From: Hermodice carunculata
Taxonomy: Eukaryota; Annelida; Polychaeta; Eunicida; Amphinomidae
Assembly (NCBI GenBank): GCA_964020975.1
Contig: OZ026625.1
Location: 12,835,917-12,899,916 of the forward strand
DNA: 64,000 bases
Direction: 5' to 3'
Numbering within the stretch: the first letter of the stretch is position 1; each line of letters opens with the position of its first letter. Both the position numbers and the translations under genes were made by a program. The notes under the pieces were generated by a model. That model was not told where the DNA came from. It ran no database searches and worked only from the letters and a program-made list of their open reading frames with translations. Below, one piece after another: positions 39,901 to 51,900 of this stretch.

Positions 39901-42900
39901 TTTATCAACCTCACCATCATTCTCAAGACCAGCTGAGTCCCCCGAAGCATCAGAATATATCACTTCGAGTGATTTCCGTATAACAGTAGACAGGTCCATG
40001 GTATACTTATAAATGTCAGTCCAGGGTAGTATACTAGGGTTCGACCAGTTCAAAAAGTCACTGAAGGTGAAGCACGAATATAATGGTTTGCAAGATCATA
40101 TAAAATTATCCATGTAAACTCACATTTTCCGTAAACCCTGGGTACAGTGACGATCACAAGCACATCCAAAACATGTCCACCATCGCAGGTGAAAAACTTC
40201 CCTCAATGAACAGTCAGATGGTGAAATTTGCGGGAGCGCGAAAACGAAAGACGCACGTCTACACCATCTGTTACTTTGGTGGTCTCTGCAGCAACGTTAA
40301 AATCCATGTTCCATTGGGGCTTGTAAGCCAGTCATTGTGGCACTGAACAGGGAAAGACTAGCATGAAGAAAAGACATGAACACTGTTACCCAAACGAAGG
40401 CCACCCTGTCCGTAGCCTTGAATAAATCATCAATGAAAATACTGAAATAGGCAAGTTGTGACACAATTTGCTAAATAAACCGGCACTTAGTGAGATCAGA
40501 TTTTGTGTGTACAATGGAAACACAGGCATCATTACACATTTCCAGCTTACTGATAAGCTGGAATTACATATCTAAATAAACAATGACATGTGACTTTCCT
40601 TGGCATGGGTTGAGCACTAAGGGCTTGTTATCTTGATAGGTCTTGTCTACAACTCTCTGTCAAATTATTTTTAATTCCTGTTGAATTACAATGTAGTTGA
40701 AAACAGTGAAGCAGACAACATTTGACCACCAGCCACTTTTGGCCACTTTAAGGGGGAAGGGTTAAAATGTGACAGTATCATAGTTATTTTGACACAAGTG
40801 TGCCTGAAACTATTGACAAAACTTCTGCCTTACAACCCGTGGACTCTTTCTTGCTTTAACTTGTTCATTGCCAATGGTGATAAAAGTTGTTGTGCTCTAA
40901 ATGGACGTGGTACTGTAAATTGCTTTTATTTTGCTGCATTTCTATTTTTGCTTATTCGCTGATGGCACAAAACTGTGCAAATAAAAATAGAGTGAAATAG
41001 TATTTTAGCATTGATTTGATAGGAATTATATTCAAAATAATTAAATTAAAAATTCGGTGAAATGCCTGAAATGCAAAAACCGTGAAAATTTATACATGCC
41101 AAAGTAAGTACATTTACAGTAATATTAGATTTGTAGTCCTTGTAAACTGACCTTTTACCTAAGTACAAGCACACTTTGAGTTACCACAAAATAGCAGAGA
41201 CCAGAAAGCTGGTCCAGGTCGGCAGCTTTCCTCAGCCCAAAGCATGAGAAGGAAAGCTGTGGACTCAGTCAAAATTGAGGGAGTTAATCTTTTTAAGATT
41301 GACCTTCAATGCAATTTTTTGTGGGCACTGTCTCTGTGGTTGATACCATGGCCTTGGATGTGTCTGCAAAGGGGCATTGAAGGTCACATATTAACCAGAC
41401 AAGCACAGTTAATGTTGGTGTTTTCTGTGTTGCAAAATGCTTCTTTTTTTGGGGGGAACACAGGTGGAAGATATAGTCCTGGAAGGGAGGACCAGTCTGC
41501 CAGTGCCTGGTTATGACAAGAAGGTTGAATTTGGAACCCTAACCTCATTTGCCTACCCAGTGGAAGGGACAGGTGAGAGCATTGGTGTATGAATGGCACA
41601 CTCTTTATCAGTGGATGTGTAAAAGCTTACAAAAGATATTTATCATCATGAGCTCTGTGAATAATAGCAGGTATTAATCAGCAATTGATCAGCACAAGCT
41701 TAAGGGCATGCATATAAGGACCCACAGGAGATCTTTATTGGCTTCAGTAACAACAGTATGAGCTGAAGGCATCACTGCAAGTATGCAACGTCATGAGTTT
41801 TAGGATCTGTGCAGGGATAGTACATATGTGGAATGTGTGTACCAATTAGGTTTATCTGGGGAGAAACAGATTGAGACACAGAACTTGGCTGAAGCCCTGT
41901 TTTTATTGTTCCTGAATGCTTTTGCCCTCAAAAGCTGTTGAATACTGTCTGCCTCACAGATAGTGGACTTGTTGTATCCATATAGTACAGAGGTCTCTCA
42001 AAGGACCCTGCTTTGAGAGACCATCCTGGAGCCAGACCTTCTGCCCTTCAATACAACATTAACGGGCTCCGTTTGTTATCTTTGCATACCGTTTGACCTC
42101 TATTGAAAGACCACCTGCTTTTATTTATTTATTTTTTTTTCATGTTTTGACCCGGGAATGGCCAGGTCTTAAAACCAGCAACCTTTGGCACCTATCAGCT
42201 GGCTGAAAATGGTTAATGCACATATCCACCTGGCCACATCTCCATTCTTAAATTAAAAAAAAAAAAAATAGTTCAGTGGGTAGATATATATGAATGCCAT
42301 AATCAGTGCTGTTATGTAATCATTTTTGGACCATTACTAGAGGTGGTATGTCAGATGAGAGACCAGTAAACAGCTAGTTCTGAAGTGATTAAGCTTGCAA
42401 GAACATGAATATTATGGAATAGGTGTTAAGAAAAGTGTCCATCAATGTCGAGTGACATTGAGGCCCAAATGGTTAACCCTCTTACAGCTACAAATGTGTG
42501 GGGGACATTAATCTGATAGTCAAAACTGTCAGTCACAATGTAATAACCATATTAAAGAGATATGAAGGGAGCATACATTGTAAGTGACATCAGTGTCTGG
42601 TTTTAATGGTCGAACATTTGTCGTTTCAGATGAAGAGATAGTTGTCGCAACAACTCGACTAGAGACAATGCTGGGAGATACAGCCATTGCAGTTCATCCA
42701 GATGATGACCGCTATCGCCACCTGCAGGGCCGTTTTGCTCATCACCCACTGTGTGACCGCCGTCTTCCCATTGTGGCGGATAGCTTTGTGGACAAGAACT
42801 TTGGCACTGGTCAGTTTTCTGCATTTTCTTTTAAGTCTTGAAGGACTTTCTGTGGGTGCCTTTTCAATTTCAGCTGGGGACCCGAGACTATAGCAGGTTA

Positions 42901-45900
42901 GGTCACCCTTTTAAACTGGTGTGTGGGAAATGCTGCAGTTGTACCACAAATTGTCGGACTGATTATTCCCAAACATAGACTAAAAAGCCAAAATGTTTTG
43001 CATAAAGTTGCTGTTGGATTTTTTTTCTTTAATGATGGAACTTATAGTCCATTAACAGGTTGTTTCTGTTTTTAATGTTCCCGCCTTGACGGAGCTGTGA
43101 AAATTTTTGCACATGTTTACAGGAGCAGTCAAAATTACACCAGCTCACGACCAGAATGACTACGAGCTCAGCATGCGTCATGGTCTGCCAGTGATCACTG
43201 TTATAGGTGATGATGGAAACATGGTCCAGGTTCCACAGCACTACAAGGTGTGTGATTACTCACAACCACAGTAGAATCTCCCTACTAAGATCACCTAAGG
43301 GACAGAAGTGGCGTTAATGGGGGATATAATTTAATGATAAACAAAAATTAGTCTGTAAATTGTTGGTCTTAGCATAGAAATGGTCTCTTTATGGAGGTGG
43401 TCTGAATTGGAGATTCTAGTGTACTTGAAAAATGAAGAAGGTAAAACAAATGGTAGAGTTAAATTCCTTATCAGTGGCACACTAACCCCCGACCCCCCAA
43501 AATTATAAAGTGAGAAATTGCATTCAGTTGTACAATTGTGTGTTTTTGTTATTTTGCTTTTGAAAGGTGTTATTAGGTTTTAGTAAAAATGCACCCAATG
43601 AGATATCACTACTTTTTAAAGAGTAACATAGTGTATTTATACCCCCCTCCTACCGGAGGAGGGGCATGTAGTGATCGCTTTTTCCATCTGTGTGTTCGTC
43701 AGACCGCTATTTGTGTCCGGGCCATAATTCACTTGTCATTCAACTTATATTAATGAAACTTTACACACAGGTGTATCTGGACATAAGGGTGTGTCGTACA
43801 CCAAAGATAGGTTACTGGATCAAGTTTCTGGGTCATGGGGACATATCTTTGTAAAATGGTGTCCCGTCACACACAATTCTTGTCAAGTATCTGGGTCATG
43901 GTGATACAATCATGTCAAACTACAGGCTGTAACTCTGTTGTCCTTCAAGTTAGATTAGGGAAACTTTACACACAGGTTCATCTGGACATGAGGGTGTGTC
44001 ATGTATCAAAAGTAGGTCACTAGGTCAAGTATCTGGATCACTGTGACAATATCCATGTAAAATGGTGTCCTGGCTAAAATTCCGTAACTATTTAACTTAG
44101 TTCCATGAAACTTCACACACACAACACACCAATTTCTTGATCTAAAGGTGGGTCATGAAACAAAACTAAGTCACTGGGTCAAGTATCTGGGTCACTGATT
44201 CAGTTATGTAAAGCTGCAGTACACTTCATGTCTAGGCTGTAACTGTTGTCCTTTGACTTAGAATCATGAAATCACCAGCCTGTGTATCTGGACACAAGGG
44301 TGTTTCATGCATAAAAATAGGTCACCAGGTCAAGTATCTGGGTCACAGTGATTTTTATGGACTAAGTCATCCCAAAATGAGACCTGTGATTAGCAAGGTT
44401 ATAAATGAAGCATGGATCCAGCAATCTCTGATTGCATTTTAAGTCCTGTTGATTGGATTTTGCTTAGGCTTTTCTTCCATTTTTTGGACAGGGACTGGGC
44501 AGGTTTGTGGCCAGAAAAGCTGTGTTGCAGTCATTGAAGGAGAAAAATTTGTTGAGGAGCATTCAAGATCACAAAATGGTCCTTCCATGTTGCAGGTAAA
44601 TGTCGTAGTTATTATGTTCACAGCAAATTGGGGATAGGGGGAGGGTGGGATGCCAAACAAACTGTTCTGCATGGTGGCAGCACCTGCTTCCTGTGTTTCA
44701 TGACCTTTTCAACCAATCAATGAAGCAGGTTTTGTTTACCCCCAGTGTGTTTCCACTCACAACAGAGGGACACAAAGGGAAGTTTCATGCAGTGCCACCT
44801 ACAGGTGACATGCTCCATTCCCTGGGTCTGTGGCTTCTCGGGTATTAATTCTTTCAGGGCCAATCATGTCTTAAGTCAAACTAGTCTGAATTATCATTAG
44901 GATCCCAGATGCGTATTCCTCATAAAAAGACCTTTCATTCAAGTACCAGTATGCCTATAGCTCCACAGAGTATACCCCTGGTCAATAGCTTTTCTCCGAG
45001 AAAAGCTGTTGACTCAGTCCAAAATTGGCACTAAAAGGGTTAAATGAAACTGTGTTTTAACTTGTAATAAATCCCTGACTTGATACACACAATATTTGCT
45101 TTCACATGGTTGAAAATGGCCTTGTAAAATTTGTGTGTCTAATTGAACAAAATGAAAGAAATGGGTCATTGCATTCTAGGATACAGAAGACCCCACTTGC
45201 CATACTTGATGGTTTTAAATGAACAGAACAGAGCAAAGGTCATAATGTTCAGTAGTGGATTAGTTTGACTGGTTTTGTCTTTTGCAAGACTTGTCAGGAC
45301 CTGTTAGGGAGATGACGTGCACCCACTTATATATGGAAGAGCGAGATTTCTGTTGCTATACAAAACACGTTATTGTGATTGCGTAACACAGAGGTCAGGG
45401 CTTGCTGTGATGGTGGTCGTCGTATTGAGCAATGATTCAAATAAACCTTGAATCATGGTTGATACAAGAATTCTGTGTTTACTGTCAGTACACAGTTGAG
45501 GTGAACTAGTGTGCTGTAGGTGCATTGGTTAGGGATACGGTAGTCCCCAATAACCCTGAATGAGGAGTTATGGACTGTGTGACTACACAGAAAAAACATG
45601 CATTTCCCGAGGGGTGACAGAATGTCAACCCAAAGCAGTTGTCAAGGAAAAGTGAGTCCTAAATTAAAATTTCAGCATGAGACTGAGCAAGAGAGTTCAC
45701 TTTTCCATGATGGGCAAGATGTCTGCCCAGCAGTTCGTGCAGTCTTGCTCGGAGGGGATGTAATGTTTGCCCCACACATTGCTTTTGACTTGTGGCACAG
45801 GTTAGGTGGTGTACTAGATTTGAACTTTTGCAGCATCCTGCCCTGGGTACATTATATGTTCTTTTTGTTTGTGTGCTGGTTAATTGTTTTAAACCCCTCC

Positions 45901-48900
45901 GAAAAGAACACATGGCTCAAAAGACTTTTATCCATGGTATTTTCCAGTCGATTTAACATGCAAGGTGTGAAAAAAAACCATAAGATACTTTAAATGGAAA
46001 GGAATGTCCATGTCGTATGTCTCTGTCTATGGCAAGTGGAACAACACAATAACTTAATTTAGAATACCTCAATATTGCACCAGCTGAGCCCAGCTGGTAT
46101 CCAACACCAGTCTGTACTTATTTGGACAGTCAGCTCCATTCAAAAAGTGATCTTTTGTGCCACTTCATATCAAGCAGATGCTCACAGCTGACTGATGTAT
46201 TTACATAAACACACAGATTTTTTTTTTCTTCTTAACAACCACAGTAGCTGAATGTAGACCATGAACAGGCTTACATATATTTTCAACAGTTCAAGTATTG
46301 AAATTGGTCAAATTTGCCCCCGAACTTCTGTGGCTACTTACCATAGTGTTTTAGCTCAAAAAGACTAGCTTTGCCATGTGATTGTTTTTAATGAGACTAA
46401 TTCTGTCTTGCATTAGTAAGTTTAAGTTTATGTGCTTGTTAGTCGCTCCAAGGACATCATTGAGCCGCGACTTAAAGAACAGTGGTTTGTGGACTGCCAG
46501 AACATGGCAAGACAAGCACTCCAGGTGAGCCACATATCTTGATATGTTAAAAAGTCGTTTTGATAAAGTATTCCTTGAATTAAAGTACCACAATATGTGT
46601 CAAAAAATATTGAGTGTTAAAGTTTGCTGTGAGTCCTGAAACATTCTGTGTGATACACATGTGTTTGTTATAGATTGTATATGTTATCTTCTGTGTAAGA
46701 GATCTCTGTTTTTAGTTATACAAATGAGTTCCTTAATATGTCAAAAACAAAGTACACAATACAATGTGCATATAGCACATATACAAATACATACTTCTGG
46801 GAAGGGAGCTGTTTGAGTTTGGATGGAATTGGCAGAGAATGGGGTAGAGGTGAAGTTTTGATGTGTAATGGTGCAGGTGACAACAGCAGGAATAGTTACA
46901 AAATTAGAAAGTTTGGTATTCAGTTTTGATACTTGTGTGCACTCCACAGTGCTTGGAAGACGGCAGCCTGGTGCTGATACCAGACCAGTACAGCAGGCAG
47001 TGGTGTGACTGGATGAACAATATCAGGTAATTATAAGCTTCTGAATCTATCTTCCTTTTTACCAATTACATGTATATAAAAACCCAGCAGTACTTTTGGA
47101 CCTGTATCCACTATCTATACAGTCATCTCCAGTAAGCTCCATCTTTGACCCAGCGGGTGATCTGGGCGCCTTGGCCCAATGCTGCTACTTCATTCATAGC
47201 ATGGGGGCGACTTCAGTGTCTAATATTAATGTTTCTATTCTGGGCCTACCGCTGCCTACAGCTAGTAACTTCAAAGTGTTGTATTTACATTTTTAGTTAA
47301 TGCTTACACTGGAAAAGTTGTATTATATATTGTATATTACATTCATGTGACAAATCAACCTTCCCTTAACACTAAACACATATATATTTCGGATACAGTA
47401 CTACCTCTTCAAAATGTCAAATCGGGACTAACCCACGCGGACTTGGCAGCCATTTTGAAAATTGCTGATTCCACAACCAGTGGCTTGTAATTGAGGGCAG
47501 TAATAGGACTATCTTTGGCTCACCAACACGTGCATGATTTGCCAGGGTATGGTGTCGCATTGGGATTTGTAACTAACGATGATAACTGCTTCAGACACCA
47601 CCAAGTGGGCAGATTAAAGTCAATATAGTAAGTCTTGTTTTAAAAGTACTTTAACGATTGTTGCCCTGGTAAATTGGGAGAACAGACACCTGAAACCTAG
47701 CGAAATATTACGGTAACGATCACCAAACAACCATGGCTATGTAGCTATGCAGTTTCTTATAAGGCTCCCTTGAAGAGAGGCCATCCATTCTGAAAAGACC
47801 ACTTTTCCATGCAGCAAGTATGGCATTTTCATTGTATTTATTCCTCAATGCTGGGCCATTGACTGGGTTAATGTAAATTTTCCAGCTGCACTTGAAAAGT
47901 GGTTTTATAAGAGGGGTGGCCTGTCTTGAAGATTAAATACAATGAAAATGACATACTTGCTGCACGGAAAAGTGGCCTTTTTAGAGAGGATGGCCTCTCT
48001 TCAGGGGAGCCTTATAAGAGGGAGACCAGTAAGGGTGGTCTAAAATAGCAGGTACCGACTACTGTAACATAACAGGCATAAAAACATTAATATGTGGCAC
48101 ATTGAGCAGGGTAGACTAAAGAGTTAACGGGCGACTGTTGTTATGTTCTTCACTTTTTATCATAGACAGATGAATTTGCTATTCAAACTGAAGTTTGTGG
48201 CCACATTACAGGAAAACAAAAACAGTCCAATGTTGATTGTAGTTTTATAATGTTCTATTTTGATTAAGAAACATTCAAGCCAAGTTCACTGGAAAAAAAA
48301 AATTAGTATGTGTGCATTTCCAGAGACTGGTGCATATCCAGACAGTTGTGGTGGGGCCATAGGATTCCAGCTTATAAAGTTACTTTCAGAGACCAGCAGG
48401 TAAACTAAAAACTGAAATTGATGAACCAAGCTAGCAAATAAAACAGTCTTTGAGCTCCCCCAAATTATATTTGTACTTTTTAGGAATACATTGTGACACT
48501 ATTTTTTTTACCTGCCTGCAGGATTAACTGGTAAGGTTTTTTCCTTCAACGTGGAAAAAGTTCAGAGATTTTTAAGTGCTCCTCGTATCAATTTTGACTG
48601 CTTTGAAAATACAAAATTTTGTTAAAAATGACGGCCACAGACCAGACTTGGCAACCAGGATCTGTCTCCAGTCTGTAGCCAAGGGTTAATAGGGGGCTCG
48701 ATGACTCAAAATAGCGTGATTTTTTAAAACCAAGAAACTCTGCCGATAGTTCTAAGTCTTTAAACTTCCCATAATTTTTACATACTTTTGCACTAAATAT
48801 CATTTGGGCAGATTAACTTTTCATCCGTTGATTTAGAATAGAGAAGGTCAAAATAATGTTATCCTTTATTTATCTCAGGCAGATGACCATGTTGCAGACC

Positions 48901-51900
48901 TGTGGGTCAGTGGCAGGGATTATGAAGAGGCCTTACAAAAAGCTAGTCACCAGTTGCAGACACCAAAGGAAGAGTTGCACCTACAACAAGGTAGACTAGT
49001 GTATTCGCTGCATTTGATAGTGACCTGATTGTGTGCAGTTAGATGAAATATAAATACTAGAGGCAGTACTGCTCCTTGTAGTATAGGTAAAGTATCGCAG
49101 TGACCGAAGCAAACAGACAGTACTTTTCTTTGCAAAGTCAGGGCTAGAATTTTTTGAACCACTTGCCCATAGTACAAGTGTTTTTTGAAATCCACATACT
49201 CCCCAGATAAGTTCACTTGTCCTTATTTTGCAGCAGTCGTTTTCTTAAATATGATGAATAGAGTAACATTGTGCTGGAGTTTGCCTTGTGTGGATGTCAT
49301 TCCACATGGACGATCGTTCTATGTCCAATCTTTTCATCTCAGAATTGACTTATTTTTATTTCTGGTTCACATTAACATGTTGTGTCTAAGTGATTTCTGT
49401 CTGTTTTCTGTGTTAGTGTAAGAAAATTTTTGCTGAATCCTTTTGTAGCAGTGAATAGACCACTTCGAGTTTTCTTATAAGCCATTTAGGGCAAGCCTAG
49501 ATGTGATTTTGGTTGTTACTGGTTGGTATCATATATCAACGTCCCATATACTATGGAGGGTGCAAAGATCAGGATTATCAGCTCCATATGTATTTATGGC
49601 AAGGCAAGTCTCCAGTTTAAAATCTATGACCTAATATGGCGGCCATCTTGCCTACAAACTTTGCAGACTGACTTTGCAGACAGTTTAAATCTCCCCTAAG
49701 GCAGTGAATGGTTTGGATATCAGCGATCAAACATTGCTGTGTATGTCTAATCCACATATTAATGATCTTAATACTTTGAGGCCAGACCAATACACAATGG
49801 AACATTCAAAATAAAGCTTGTAAGTGACTGTAAGTGCTTCTGTTGCTAAAAAATTTGCTTTTCTGTTGATGCAGATGAAGATGTTTTGGACACTTGGTTT
49901 TCCTCAGCACTGTTTCCGTTTTCCATATTTGGATGGCCAAATGAGGTAAGGAGTCTGAGCTGCTATGTTAGTACTGTTCCTGTGTGGTGTTTGTTTGTGA
50001 TAAGAACTTCAAATGTCTTTTGGGATCAGGTGCAGAATTTGTGTATATTGTAAATGTATTTAATTTCACAACAAATATGCTTATTTTATGGGTTTTTTTA
50101 TGGGCATATAATTTCTCAAACTCACAATTACACATGTATGAAACTGAATAATGTAGACTTTCATATATGTTTATTATTATGTCTTCCCGTGCAACGGGGG
50201 GGGGGGGGGGGGGGAGGGACACATTGTTTTTTGCGTCCGTTTTTTTCTGCTTCGTGTTCTTGTTCTTCAACACATTGTTGTGTGCATTGGGGACGCGATA
50301 AATCAAGAAAGATTTGACTTGGGAAGTTGAAATTTTTGGTGAATATGTTCCTATATAAAACCTTGCTTGGGTGTACGGGAGAAATTTGATTTTCTGTCGG
50401 AAAATCAGCCTGTTCTAGTTTAATTTTGTGCCTCGTGCATAGCCTGGGAGTTTGCAAAACTAAATACATCATGAAAGTGATTATGTTTACAGTGGTTTTA
50501 AGATACGGTTGTACTGATTCTTGCAGTGGAAGATGGAATCTCTCTCTCTCGTATATATGACCGTTGCCACATGAAGTGTTGCAGGGTATTGGTGTTTTAG
50601 GGAGTGCACTAACCATTAGCCAGTGAACCAGATGCTTATGTCTTTTGGCCCACTCTTCATAATATATACAAATGATATACACTAGGCCTTATCAAATTTT
50701 GTTTCGTTACTTTATGCCGGTGACACTACACTTCACTTTCCTCTTTCTCTGATGTATCCAGAAAGATGTCTGGCCTGATAAGTACTGAATTGAAAAATGT
50801 TTGTTTGTTTAACAGCTGACAAGTTATCATTCAACATAGCCAAGACCATAACATGCTATTTCATTTTGCTCAACAGAGGATCTTTGATTTGGACTTAGAT
50901 TAATGATATTTCTCACCGTAAGACTAGTATATAGTGAATTTGATTTCCTTGGTTTACACATGCAAGAGAATTTAAATTGGAATGTCCATTTGGTCAAAAT
51001 AGGAAATAAATGATCAATTTAGTGATTGTAATCCTTTAACAAATCAATAAATACGTACCTACAAACACCTTCTTAGTAATTTATAATTCTCTGTTTTTGT
51101 CACATTTGAATTAATGCATTGTGGCATGGGGTTATTCTGAAGGGCGTATTTTTACAAAAAAAAGAGCTGTACGTTTAATTTGGAAAACCAGATATGATGC
51201 ACACACTAATCCACTTTTGAAGAAATTCAGTATTTTAAAGCTGTCGTACAGAATATTGACTGCAGCTTTACCAAATTTTAGAGATATATTTTAGAATGGG
51301 CTAGATGTCACTTGAAAACCAGCTTCACCTGGTCTTTTTTTGTTTTGTTTTTTGATCTTTTATGGATTTTGAAAGGATTCATGTGGAGGTTATGTGAATG
51401 GTGCCCAAGGAGGTGTTGTTACTGCAATATCTCGAGGATAGACTTTTGGCTCAACCGACTTGTCAAGGATGTTCTTTGTGGAAGACCAGAACCACATTTA
51501 AAATTAGCTACCTCTGATGATTTATAATTTTTTAAATGAATTTTTCAATTAACTTACTTGATGGTTAGGTTTAGTTTTGTGTCTGAGTAATAGTTTGGAG
51601 TTTTGTAGTATAAGTGTAACTGAGTCTATACCTTGCCAGTAATGTTGGTCAGTGGTGTTTGCATTGCTTAGCAGTTAACCCTTAAAGTGCTAATCAGGGC
51701 TGTAGTCTTTTTCTCATTACGGTTAAACATATAATGGTTAAAAGATTCAGATTCCTCATGAAGGTACCTTTCATTCAAATACCAGCAAGCCTAGTCCAAT
51801 GCAAAAAGTAGTCTTAGTCAACAGCTTTCCTCAGGGCACTTTATGCACAAACGTGCAAAATGCCCTGAGGAAAGCTGTTGACTCAGTCTTAAATCAGAGT

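Larger units (their letters stand above)
33058..40265 (-). mobile_element. Full-length APE-type LINE with 15-bp target duplication
   Basis: Direct repeats ATCTGTTACTTTGGT lie at 33043-33057 and 40266-40280 and delimit a 7208-base element on the minus strand. Its order is 5' leader, ORF1 (40053-39004), a 1.7-kb spacer, ORF2 (37301-33339) and a ~280-base 3' UTR with AATAAAATATG close to the end and no long A tail. ORF2 joins an APE endonuclease to a reverse transcriptase and a C-terminal Cys/His motif, and no RNase H was noticed, so it fits the CR1/L2/Jockey group. The perfect duplication and nearly intact frames mean a recent insertion. It enlarges VARS2 intron 7 in antisense orientation. Confidence 0.92.

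Noticed and set aside
45598-45993. A 131-residue open frame in VARS2 intron 11
   Set aside because: It has no recognisable domain, lies between well-fitting exons and shows no codon pattern unlike random intron sequence.
50161-50682. A 173-residue minus-strand frame
   Set aside because: It runs through a poly-G/poly-C tract and low-complexity intron sequence next to a LINE fragment, with no family resemblance.
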